This document shows positions 17,311-25,723 of a stretch of 64,000 nt of DNA, piece after piece (positions within the stretch are counted from its first letter, which is position 1; each line of letters starts with the position of its first letter). The notes beneath the pieces are model-generated. The model had not been told where the DNA came from, made no database searches, and saw nothing but the letters and a program-made list of their open reading frames with translations. Location of the stretch: positions 17,339 to 81,338 of the forward strand of contig RZZX01000002.1 of assembly GCA_009929715.1 (NCBI GenBank). Direction: 5' to 3'. Source of the stretch: Bacteroidia bacterium (GTDB lineage Bacteria > Bacteroidota > Bacteroidia > Bacteroidales > Bacteroidaceae). Position numbers and translations under genes: made by a program.

Positions 17311-20163
17311 TTAAATCTCAGATTCACCATAAAGTGTTGCTTGAAGATTGCGGTCGCCCAAGGTGTTATCTACACGAGCCACATTAACCCAGAACTTATT
17401 CTCGCGTACACTATCGATAGGATACGCTGCTTTCTGACGCGAGTAGGCATGATTCCACTCATCAGCAACCACCTCATATTCAGGGTGTGGTGCATTAATC
17501 AGAACATTATCATCTTTGTTGGCTTCACCACTCTTAACTTCCTGTATTTCTTTCCAGATTTGAAGCATGGTGTCGACGAAATTATTGAGTTCAGCTAAGC
17601 TTTCACTTTCAGTAGGCTCAATCATTAAAGTACCATGTACAGGGAAAGAGAGAGTAGGAGCGTGGTAACCATAATCCATGAGTCGTTTAGCGATGTCATT
17701 TTCACTGATGCCCGTTTCTTGATGAACATTACGACATTCTAGAATCATTTCATGACCTACAAAGCCTGTTTTTCCTCGATAAACAATGCCATACGTCTCA
17801 TTTAAACAAGCAGCCAAGTAGTTGGCATTAAGAATTGCAGTCCGTGTGGCTCTAGTCAATCCCTCGGTACCCATCATACGGATATAACCGTACGTGATAG
17901 GTAAGATACCGGCGCTACCAAAAGGAGCAGCCGAAACTTGATTTTGTGAGTTGCCAAAGCAAACATGTCCGGGTAAGAATGGAACCAAATGAGCAGCCAC
18001 GCCAATAGGGCCTGCACCAGGACCACCTCCACCGTGAGGAATTGCAAACGTTTTATGCAGATTTAAGTGACACACATCTGCCCCGATAAAGCCCGGATTA
18101 GTCAGCCCCACTTGCGCATTCATGTTCGCGCCATCCATATAAACTTGTGCGCCACAAGCATGGATAATGTTACAAATCTCTTTTATTTCAGTTTCAAAGA
18201 TACCGTGAGTCGAAGGGTAAGTTATCATCAGCGCAGCTAAATCCCCCTTGTTCGCCTCTGCTTTAGCGCGAAGATCGTCGACATCCACATTTCCCTTTTC
18301 ATCACAAGCACACGTAATTGTTTCAAAGCCAGTTTGTATAGCCGATGCCGGATTCGTTCCGTGTGCCGATGCCGGGATCAAGACCTTATTACGATGTCCC
18401 TCACCAATACTTTCCAGATAAGCTCGGATCACACGAAGTCCTGCATATTCACCAGCAGCCCCAGAATTCGGTTGCATACTAATACCCGCAAACCCTGTAA
18501 TTGTTTTAAGTTCTTCGCTTAGGTTCTGAATCAATTCACGGTAACCTTCAGTTTGTTCTTCCGGTGCAAGCGGATGGATGCCCATCCATTGTGCCGAGCT
18601 GAGCGGTAACATTTCAGAAGCAGCATTTAGCTTCATGGTACAAGAACCCAGAGAAATCATGGAGTGTGCCAATGAGATATCTTTGCGATCAAGTCGTTTC
18701 ATGTAGCGCATCATCTCCGTTTCCGTGTGGTATTTAGAGAAAACCTCATGAGTCAAGAATGTGCTAGTACGTTTAAAAGGTTCCGTGATGATTGACAGTT
18801 CAGTGAACTCTTCTTTCTTGGGGCAATCTTTTTCTGCAGCAATGCTAAAGATAGACAATAACACGTTCACTTCATGCAAAGTCGTTGTCTCATCAATGCT
18901 AAAACCTACATCACCGTTGTCGAAATAACGTAAATTCACCTCTTTGCTTAGTGCAATCGTCCGGATCTGTTGAGCAGAAATTGATTCCGGCAGCACAAAA
19001 CGCAGCGTATCAAAATACTCTTTGTTGAGCTGTGTATACCCCAACTTCTGCAGTTCCTTATCGAGTAGAACAGCAAGGCTATGTATGCGTGATGCAATCG
19101 CCTTTAGCCCTTCTTGCCCATGGTATACGGCATAAAATCCAGCCATTGTAGCCAGCAGAGCCTGTGAAGTACAAATATTCGATGTTGCTTTTTCACGCTT
19201 AATATGTTGTTCACGTGTTTGCAAAGCCATGCGGTAACAACGTTTACCATATTTATCTTTCGACCAACCGATGATGCGCCCCGGCATGTAACGTTTAGAC
19301 TCTTCGCGAACCGCAAAGAATGCCGCCGACGGGCCACCAAAGAACATCGGGATACCCAAGCGCTGTGTACTCCCAAAGACAATATCAGCCCCCCATTCTC
19401 CCGGAGGAGTCAGTAAAGTCAAACTCAAAATATCGGCAGCAACAGCCACCTTACATCCAGCTTGATGTGCCTTTTCTGTCAATGCGCGGTAATCTTCGAT
19501 GCTACCGCTTGCATTAGGATATTGCACGATACAGCCAAAGACATCCGGTGTCAATTCGAATTCGCTATATTTTCCAAGGCGGATGCTAATACCTTGCGGT
19601 ACAGCTCTAGTGGTCATAACAGCCAACGTTTGAGGAAAGACTTGTTCATCGACCAACACAACGTTGGCACCCGTTTTTTGTTGGGTGCGTGAACGCATTG
19701 CATACATCATAGCCACTGCTTCGGCAGCAGCTGTTGCCTCATCGAGAAGCGAACAGTTGGCCAGTGGCATGCTAGTTAAGTCAGACACCACCGTTTGAAA
19801 GTTCATCAGCGCCTCTAAGCGTCCTTGAGAAACCTCTGTTTGATATGGGGTATAAGACGTATACCACACCGGGTTCTCAAACACATTACGTTGGATAACA
19901 GCCGGTGTGACTGTATTATACCATCCCATGCCAATAAAGGTATGGAACAATTTATTCTTATCCCCCAATTGGGCGACATGTTTGGCATATTCATATTCCG
20001 TCATTGGTTTTGGAAGATCCAAAGGCTCTTTCAGGCGAATGTTAGTCGGAATAGTTTTGTCAATCAACTCATCGAGTGAGCCTACGCCAATTTTGCGAAG
20101 CATCACCTCAGTGTCTTTTTCATTGATGCCGTTGTGACGGCAAGTTAACAAATCGGTTTTCAT
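17311..20163 (-). CDS. gcvP: Glycine dehydrogenase (decarboxylating), P-protein
   Basis: This PLP enzyme of the glycine cleavage system decarboxylates glycine and passes the aminomethyl group to lipoylated H-protein. At 950 aa it is the single-chain (fused alpha/beta) form. The PLP lysine lies in NLHKTFAIPHGGGGPG (about residue 703, close to the E. coli position). SLGSCTMKLNAASEM, QPNSGAAGEYAG and the N-terminal ALLDEATAAAEA-like half are all present. It is the last gene of a four-gene minus-strand cluster with an MBL hydrolase, rsmG and a lipoprotein. The gcvT and gcvH genes are not in the window. Confidence 0.97.
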   Translation of the reverse strand: MKTDLLTCRHNGINEKDTEVMLRKIGVGSLDELIDKTIPTNIRLKEPLDLPKPMTEYEYAKHVAQLGDKNKLFHTFIGMGWYNTVTPAVIQRNVFENPVWYTSYTPYQTEVSQGRLEALMNFQTVVSDLTSMPLANCSLLDEATAAAEAVAMMYAMRSRTQQKTGANVVLVDEQVFPQTLAVMTTRAVPQGISIRLGKYSEFELTPDVFGCIVQYPNASGSIEDYRALTEKAHQAGCKVAVAADILSLTLLTPPGEWGADIVFGSTQRLGIPMFFGGPSAAFFAVREESKRYMPGRIIGWSKDKYGKRCYRMALQTREQHIKREKATSNICTSQALLATMAGFYAVYHGQEGLKAIASRIHSLAVLLDKELQKLGYTQLNKEYFDTLRFVLPESISAQQIRTIALSKEVNLRYFDNGDVGFSIDETTTLHEVNVLLSIFSIAAEKDCPKKEEFTELSIITEPFKRTSTFLTHEVFSKYHTETEMMRYMKRLDRKDISLAHSMISLGSCTMKLNAASEMLPLSSAQWMGIHPLAPEEQTEGYRELIQNLSEELKTITGFAGISMQPNSGAAGEYAGLRVIRAYLESIGEGHRNKVLIPASAHGTNPASAIQTGFETITCACDEKGNVDVDDLRAKAEANKGDLAALMITYPSTHGIFETEIKEICNIIHACGAQVYMDGANMNAQVGLTNPGFIGADVCHLNLHKTFAIPHGGGGPGAGPIGVAAHLVPFLPGHVCFGNSQNQVSAAPFGSAGILPITYGYIRMMGTEGLTRATRTAILNANYLAACLNETYGIVYRGKTGFVGHEMILECRNVHQETGISENDIAKRLMDYGYHAPTLSFPVHGTLMIEPTESESLAELNNFVDTMLQIWKEIQEVKSGEANKDDNVLINAPHPEYEVVADEWNHAYSRQKAAYPIDSVRENKFWVNVARVDNTLGDRNLQATLYGESEI

Positions 20164-20180
20164 GTTTATAGTGGTTAAAT

Positions 20181-20819
20181 TTATCTGAAAAAAGGATTTT
20201 CTGATTTTTCGTTGCCAATGGTTGTCGGTGCACCATGCCCCGGGTAAACCACGGTTTCATTAGGCAAAGTAAACAGTCTGTTTCGGATATGGTCAATCAA
20301 CTCATTAAAGTTGCCTCCTTCTAAATCTGCTCGTCCGATACTTCCTTGAAAAAGGACATCGCCCGAAAACATGCAATGGTCTGCTTCACAATAATAAACC
20401 AGACTTCCCGGTGAGTGTCCCGGTACGTGTATTGCTTCAAAGGTAGTCTGTCCAAAAGTAATGCGGTCGCCATCATTGATATAATGGCCTAACGGCACCG
20501 GTGCTTCCTGTAAGCGAAATCCGAACATGCGGCTCTGTCTAGGTGCCTCATCGATCCAAAACTCATCCGCCTGATTGGCTGATGCTGATAGACCGAACTC
20601 CTGAAGCATAAATGGATTACCAAAGATATGATCCAGATGTAAATGTGTATTAAGCAAGTGTTTCACTTGAAGCCCGTTTGATAGAATAAAGTTCTTCAAC
20701 GTCTGTTTCTCTTCGTCATAGAAACATCCCGGGTCAATCACTACTGCTTCCTTTGTCTCGTCCCATAACACATAACAGTTTACGGGAAACATATTAAATT
20801 CAAATCGTTTAATTTTCAT
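20181..20819 (-). CDS. MBL-fold metallohydrolase (glyoxalase II-like)
   Basis: 212 aa with the metal-binding motif THLHLDHIFG (HxHxDH), a later GHSPGS, GDVLF with the bridging Asp, and YPGHGAPTTIGNE at the C-terminus. This matches the YcbL/GloB-like hydrolases of the metallo-beta-lactamase superfamily, which cleave thioesters such as S-lactoylglutathione or related small molecules; Bacteroides generally lack glutathione, so the substrate is open. It sits 17 nt before gcvP and 30 nt after rsmG, so it is co-transcribed. Confidence 0.9.
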   Translation of the reverse strand: MKIKRFEFNMFPVNCYVLWDETKEAVVIDPGCFYDEEKQTLKNFILSNGLQVKHLLNTHLHLDHIFGNPFMLQEFGLSASANQADEFWIDEAPRQSRMFGFRLQEAPVPLGHYINDGDRITFGQTTFEAIHVPGHSPGSLVYYCEADHCMFSGDVLFQGSIGRADLEGGNFNELIDHIRNRLFTLPNETVVYPGHGAPTTIGNEKSENPFFR

Positions 20820-20849
20820 AAATGAGAGTCTACATGGTCAGATTACTTT

Positions 20850-21494
20850 TTAAAGCGGTACATAGACCACTTTTTTTGTTTCAAAGAACGGTTCTTTGAA
20901 CTCATCGCTTAAATTGTAAATCATTGTTTTATGTTTGAAAGGCATCGTTTCATGTTCCAATTCACCGCCTTTCAAGCAAATAAGGCCATTGGGTAGGCTA
21001 TTTGATTGTTTAGATACAATATTCTTTTTAATGATTTTAATTAAATCGGCTAATGGCATCACCGCCCGGCTCACCACAAAGTCGAACAGCTGTTTTTCCT
21101 CCTCTGCGCGTGCATGTCTAAACGTGACATTAGTCAGTCCGATAGCATCTGCGATCTCTTTAGCTACCCGTACCTTTTTGCCGATACTATCCACCAAGTG
21201 AAACTTCACCTCAGGAAATAAAATAGCCAATGGTATGCCTGGGAATCCCCCTCCAGTACCTAAATCCATGACAGATGATCCAGGGCGGAATTGGATGATT
21301 CGAGCTATTCCAAGAGAGTGTAAGACATGATGTTCATACAAATTCTCAATATCTTTTCTGGAAATAACATTAATTTTAGCGTTCCAATCGAGATATAGAT
21401 CATATAGAGCAGCAAATTGCCGCTGTTGTTCCGCTGTTATAGTTGGAAAATAGTGGAGTATAATCTCCTTGTTGTTTGATGATAAATCAGTCAT
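20850..21494 (-). CDS. rsmG: 16S rRNA (guanine527-N7)-methyltransferase RsmG
   Basis: 214 aa SAM-dependent methyltransferase that modifies G527 of 16S rRNA. The SAM site VMDLGTGGGFPGIPLAI, the N-terminal LYDLYLDWNAKINVISRKD and the later ARAEE and VSRAVMPLADL are diagnostic of GidB/RsmG. Its start codon directly abuts the stop of the upstream lipoprotein gene (0 nt gap), indicating coupled translation. Loss of this enzyme confers low-level streptomycin resistance in other bacteria. Confidence 0.96.
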   Translation of the reverse strand: MTDLSSNNKEIILHYFPTITAEQQRQFAALYDLYLDWNAKINVISRKDIENLYEHHVLHSLGIARIIQFRPGSSVMDLGTGGGFPGIPLAILFPEVKFHLVDSIGKKVRVAKEIADAIGLTNVTFRHARAEEEKQLFDFVVSRAVMPLADLIKIIKKNIVSKQSNSLPNGLICLKGGELEHETMPFKHKTMIYNLSDEFKEPFFETKKVVYVPL

Positions 21495-22346
21495 TTAAGC
21501 TTTTAATTCTTTTAATGTTAAGTTTTCCCCCAATAAGTGTTCAAGCATTGTAAAGGGAATCGTTACTTTTACCGGCCCCATTGAGTAAGGGGTAATGTCA
21601 TATACATTATAATAAAAAGTAATCTCTGTTGGGCTTAGATAAAAGTTTTCTGTCGGGGCGATATCGCCGGTTGAACCATACCCTAAATCTTCCAGAGTCT
21701 CATGAGTGGTGACTTTGTTATCGGCCATCAGCTGATTCCATATTAAATCAGTCAAGGCTTCTTTGTAATCGCCTGCAAAAATGTCATCTAAATGTAGTAT
21801 TCGTTTTTGCTTCAAATCAACATTAAGGTAATTAGTGGTATATATTCCGTGGGCTCCTCCCGTATATTCATTGTAGTCGATGCGGTATACCAAAAGTGAT
21901 TTGGTATAAAGCTGCACATGGCTTTCAATGTTTTTGTAATAAGAGTACCATCCCCCTATGAATCCGCTATTCTCTTTGTTCTTAGCATCTTCCGCATACA
22001 TTGGTTCTAAGTCTCGTAAATAATCATTAACATAACTATCCGAAACCAGTTTGACAACATCCGTTGTTTTCTCACCCATGTACTTTTCACCAAAGCAAGC
22101 TGAAATAAAGTGTGCTTCCAGGCTATCTTTTAGAACCGGGTCTGTCGATTTAACTGGAAAAGCAAAGTTGATCGTCAAGTTACAAGCAGGTTTGGCCGTA
22201 TCGTTGAAGAGATGAACGGTCTTATTGACTTGTATACTATCGAACGTTAATTCGCCCGTATTCTTATTCATTTTGCTATGACATGAAAATAAAAAGCTGC
22301 TTGCCGAAACAAGAATTATAAGCAGGCTTACATATTGTTTTTTCAT
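21495..22346 (-). CDS. DUF3298-domain lipoprotein (RsiV-like C-terminal fold)
   Basis: About 283 aa. The signal peptide MKKQYVSLLIILVSASS ends at FSC, a lipobox. The C-terminal half shows the DUF3298/DUF4163 pattern (YTGGAHGIYTTNYLNVDL; LHLDDIFAGDYKEALTDLI; NFYLSPTEITFYYNVYDI). Such domains occur in anti-sigma and peptidoglycan-associated proteins, but function here is unknown. I start at ATG 22346 because an earlier in-frame start at 22397 would sit inside the -7 promoter box. First gene of the rsmG-gcvP cluster. Confidence 0.88.
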   Translation of the reverse strand: MKKQYVSLLIILVSASSFLFSCHSKMNKNTGELTFDSIQVNKTVHLFNDTAKPACNLTINFAFPVKSTDPVLKDSLEAHFISACFGEKYMGEKTTDVVKLVSDSYVNDYLRDLEPMYAEDAKNKENSGFIGGWYSYYKNIESHVQLYTKSLLVYRIDYNEYTGGAHGIYTTNYLNVDLKQKRILHLDDIFAGDYKEALTDLIWNQLMADNKVTTHETLEDLGYGSTGDIAPTENFYLSPTEITFYYNVYDITPYSMGPVKVTIPFTMLEHLLGENLTLKELKA

Positions 22347-22394
22347 AAGTTTTTCTTCTTTAAATTCAACATATGATTTTATCTTCTTATACGG

Positions 22395-22402
22395 CAAATA
22401 TA
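22395..22402 (-). promoter_or_regulatory. -7 box TATATTTG for the DUF3298-rsmG-gcvP operon
   Basis: On the minus strand this is a consensus TAnnTTTG about 48 nt before the lipoprotein start. It is the only such box seen upstream of the four-gene cluster. Confidence 0.65.
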
Positions 22403-22540
22403 GACGAAATAAGTGAATCGGCGAATAAAAAAGGAAAATTAATTTGCCCTAAGCCAAAAACCTGACCGATTGAATCAGTTTCTGCTGAATAGATAAAAAA
22501 AGGTTTGGTTATAATTCTTTTTTTCTTACTGTATTTTTTG

Positions 22541-22548
22541 TATATTTG
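22541..22548 (+). promoter_or_regulatory. -7 box TATATTTG for the copper ATPase
   Basis: Consensus TAnnTTTG located 50 nt before the ATPase ATG and divergent from the DUF3298 promoter. Confidence 0.65.
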
Positions 22549-22598
22549 CGAAAACGCATAAGGAGATTATTAGTTTTAACTTAAACCCAAGTAAATAT

Positions 22599-24809
22599 AT
22601 GAGTGAAGTGATCAAGAAGGCTTATCCGGTGCTTCATATGCATTGTGCTGGATGTGCTGCTAATGTTGAAAAAACGGTGAGGAAATTACCCGGAGTGACA
22701 GATGCTTCGGTTAATTTGGCTACAAAGACCTTATTTGTTTCTTATTTTGATGAGAAACTCTCTTCTGGTGAACTTCGTGTGGCGATATTGGCTGCCGGGT
22801 ATGATTTGATTATTTCTGAAGAAGGTCAAGAGGAACAGAATACAGAAGAAAAAGCTTATTATAAAAGCTTGAAAAAGAGAGTTATCGGCGCATGGCTCGT
22901 TGCGCTCCCGATGCTTTTTCTTTCCATGGTCGTTGAGAATACCTTTTTTTCTCAACTAGCCCAATTCTTATTAGCGATGCCGGTGCTGCTCTATTTTGGC
23001 AACTCTTTTTATGTTGGTGCATGGAAGCAAGCTAAGCTGGGGCGGACCAATATGGATACGTTGGTGGCTTTAAGTACTTCTATCGCTTTTCTTTTTAGTG
23101 CTTTTAATACCTTTTTCCCGAATTTCTGGATTCAAAGAGGGTTGGAACCTCATGTCTATTACGAGGCTTCGGTTGTTATTATTGCCTTTGTGCTGACAGG
23201 TAAGTTAATGGAAGAACGTGCCAAAGGTAATACCTCTGAAGCCATCAAAAAACTGATGGGGATGCAACCGAAAACGGCGCGTGTGGTACGTGGTGATAGT
23301 GAAGTCGACATCCTTGTTGGCCAACTACAAATAGACGATTCGGTTGTCGTTCGCCCTGGCGAACAGATACCAGTGGATGGCTATCTTTCTAAAGGAACCT
23401 CTTATGTTGATGAAAGCATGATTAGTGGTGAGCCCTTGCCGGTAGAAAAAAAGATTGGCGACAAAGTATTGGCAGGCACTATTAATCAGCGTGGCTCCTT
23501 CGTTGTTCAAGCCAAAGAAGTTGGTTCCGCTACTGTCTTGGCGCGTATCATTCAGATGGTTCAGGAGGCGCAAGGCAGTAAAGCACCGGTTCAGCGTATT
23601 GTAGACCGTATAACCTCTTTCTTTATTCCGGTGGTACTCGGCTTTTCCGTGTTGACACTCTTTTTATGGGTGACTATCGGTGGTACTGATTATCTCTCTT
23701 ATGGTATGCTTTCTGCTGTTTCTGTTTTGGTTATTGCCTGTCCATGTGCTTTGGGGTTAGCAACTCCAACCGCTTTAATGGTCGGCATCGGTAAGGCTGC
23801 TAGTCATCATATCCTGATAAAAGATGCTGTTGCCTTGGAACAAATGCGTCAAATAAACGTTGTGGTTTTAGACAAGACCGGAACGTTGACCGAAGGCCAT
23901 CCAGCAGTGTCGGGCTGGCTGTGGGCATGCTTTCAAGATCCTCTTTATAAAAGTGTACTACTATCGGCCGAGATGCACTCTGAACATCCGTTTGCCGGAG
24001 CGATTGTTTCTGCTTTAGTCGAAGATGAAAAAGTCACAGCAGTAGAGCTTGATTCTTTTGAAAGCCTTACCGGGAAGGGCGTTCTTGTCTCTTATCAGCA
24101 GAAATCCTATTGGGTAGGCAGTCATAAGTTATTGAAAGACTTCAACGCCAATTTGCCAGATGTGATGACTGCGATGATTATCCAATATGAATCCGAAGGG
24201 AATGGCATCATCTATTTCGGCTGTGGAAAAGAGCTATTAGGTGTTATTGCTGTTTCCGACCGCATTAAATCAACTTCGGCAGAAGCGGTGAAAGAGCTAA
24301 AACGTCAAGGAGTTGAACTCTACATGTTGACTGGTGATAGCGAACGTACCGCCCGATCGGTCTCTAATCTAGTTGGCATCGATCATTTTATAGCCGATGC
24401 TTTGCCTGATGATAAAGAGAATTTTATACGCGAGTTACAGATGCAAGGTAAGCGCGTAGCCATGGTAGGTGATGGCATTAATGACTCTCAAGCTTTGGCT
24501 TTGGCCGATGTCAGCATCGCTATGGGTAAAGGCACAGACATTGCGATGGATGTGGCCATGGTCACACTGATGACCTCCGATTTATTGCTACTGCCGCAAG
24601 CCTTCGAGATCTCTAGGCAGACCGTCAAACTGATTCATCAAAATCTATTTTGGGCTTTCATATACAACCTAATAGGTATTCCTATTGCCGCTGGTATTTT
24701 GTATCCCCTTAATGGTTTATTATTAAATCCCATGCTTGCGAGTGCAGCGATGGCTTTTTCGAGTGTGAGTGTCGTACTTAACTCCTTAAGCTTAGGTCGC
24801 AAGAAATAG
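22599..24809 (+). CDS. copA: Copper-translocating P1B-type ATPase
   Basis: 736 aa inner-membrane pump exporting Cu(I). It has a single N-terminal heavy-metal-associated domain with [15 protein letters not shown] (Cys about 16 and 19), then membrane helices, the actuator motif SGEPLPVEK, the metal-path CPC motif in [13 protein letters not shown] (about 381), the phosphorylation site DKTGTLTEG (Asp about 425), SEHPFAGAI and [10 protein letters not shown]. The CPC motif and the later helices containing YN and MxxSS residues ([21 protein letters not shown]) point to copper/silver rather than zinc. It stands alone, without a visible chaperone or metal-responsive regulator beside it. Confidence 0.95.
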   Translation: MSEVIKKAYPVLHMHCAGCAANVEKTVRKLPGVTDASVNLATKTLFVSYFDEKLSSGELRVAILAAGYDLIISEEGQEEQNTEEKAYYKSLKKRVIGAWLVALPMLFLSMVVENTFFSQLAQFLLAMPVLLYFGNSFYVGAWKQAKLGRTNMDTLVALSTSIAFLFSAFNTFFPNFWIQRGLEPHVYYEASVVIIAFVLTGKLMEERAKGNTSEAIKKLMGMQPKTARVVRGDSEVDILVGQLQIDDSVVVRPGEQIPVDGYLSKGTSYVDESMISGEPLPVEKKIGDKVLAGTINQRGSFVVQAKEVGSATVLARIIQMVQEAQGSKAPVQRIVDRITSFFIPVVLGFSVLTLFLWVTIGGTDYLSYGMLSAVSVLVIACPCALGLATPTALMVGIGKAASHHILIKDAVALEQMRQINVVVLDKTGTLTEGHPAVSGWLWACFQDPLYKSVLLSAEMHSEHPFAGAIVSALVEDEKVTAVELDSFESLTGKGVLVSYQQKSYWVGSHKLLKDFNANLPDVMTAMIIQYESEGNGIIYFGCGKELLGVIAVSDRIKSTSAEAVKELKRQGVELYMLTGDSERTARSVSNLVGIDHFIADALPDDKENFIRELQMQGKRVAMVGDGINDSQALALADVSIAMGKGTDIAMDVAMVTLMTSDLLLLPQAFEISRQTVKLIHQNLFWAFIYNLIGIPIAAGILYPLNGLLLNPMLASAAMAFSSVSVVLNSLSLGRKK

Positions 24810-24836
24810 CCCGGTCTTTTTGGCTCAGAATGTTTT

Positions 24837-24880
24837 AAAGCCTGCTTCTGCTGTTATATCACAGCATCGAAGCAGGCTTT
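24837..24880. terminator. Bidirectional terminator between copA and GH16
   Basis: Perfect 12-bp outer stem AAAGCCTGCTTC/GAAGCAGGCTTT with an inner TGCTG/CAGCA extension, flanked by T/A-rich sequence. It lies between convergent genes. Confidence 0.85.
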
Positions 24881-24903
24881 TAATCGTTTAGCTTGGTTCG
24901 TGT

Positions 24904-25698
24904 CTATTTGGAACGTTTCTTATAAAACCTCACCCAATCGATCCGCATTTCGGCGGGTAGTTCCGCTGGGTTGACAGCGCCGACCCAGCTGCCTCCGAGC
25001 TGAGAATCGAGGTATAAGAAAAACGGATCATACGCAAACGGGAATTGTCCGTCTTTGCCACCGTTGATTTTAGGATAACAAAGCGTCTTCTCCCCATTGG
25101 TATAATAGACTACACTGTCTTTATACAACTCTACTGCATAGGTATTATATTCATTCGGGTTGATAGGTGTTGTGGCATACCGCTTCGGTTCCTCTTTCTT
25201 TAAGTTGATCGTGTAGTGGCTGTGCACCGTTTGGTAAACCACATTGTCATGATTCAGGTGCTCCATGATGTCGATTTCGCCACCGTAAGGATAGGGGATA
25301 GGTCCGGGAACCATCCAAATGGCCGGCCAATACCCTTGTGCACTTGTAAACTTCGCCCTCACCTCTAGTCGCCCATTCTCAAAAGCTTTTTTATCCTTTG
25401 TCCATATACCGCCCGTAAGATACGTTGCCGTATCTTGTGGAAAAGTCTCATTTTCGATGGCTTTGAGTATCACATTCCCATCTTTTACTTCCACCAGCCC
25501 CTCATGTAGAGCCATGTAATTGTTCCAATCCGATCCTCCCCGTGGGATACGCGACCAATGAGCCGTATCGAGTTCAGATCCATTGAACTCCTCTTGCCAC
25601 ACCAGTGTCCATTGCTTTTGCTCCTTTTTAGGACGCTCAATACTAAATAGGTAAGCCGAACAAAGGAGTGTTGTGGCTAAAATAAAAGTTATTTTCAT
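24904..25698 (-). CDS. GH16-family endo-beta-glucanase/laminarinase-like
   Basis: About 264 aa, secreted (signal peptide MKITFILATTLLCSAYLFS). The catalytic signature GEIDIMEHL gives nucleophile Glu about 141, helper Asp 143 and acid/base Glu 146. WTLVWQEEFNGSELDTAHW, GRLEVRAKF and GYWPAIWM are further GH16 motifs. The insertion pattern resembles laminarinase/lichenase-like subgroups, but agarase- or porphyranase-like specificities cannot be excluded by eye. It lies 25 nt after a large phosphoesterase/propeller protein and is probably co-transcribed with it. The ATG at 25698 begins a good signal peptide; the longer frame does not. Confidence 0.9.
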   Translation of the reverse strand: MKITFILATTLLCSAYLFSIERPKKEQKQWTLVWQEEFNGSELDTAHWSRIPRGGSDWNNYMALHEGLVEVKDGNVILKAIENETFPQDTATYLTGGIWTKDKKAFENGRLEVRAKFTSAQGYWPAIWMVPGPIPYPYGGEIDIMEHLNHDNVVYQTVHSHYTINLKKEEPKRYATTPINPNEYNTYAVELYKDSVVYYTNGEKTLCYPKINGGKDGQFPFAYDPFFLYLDSQLGGSWVGAVNPAELPAEMRIDWVRFYKKRSK

Positions 25699-25723
25699 CT
25701 GTCTTATTTTCAAATTAAGAGAG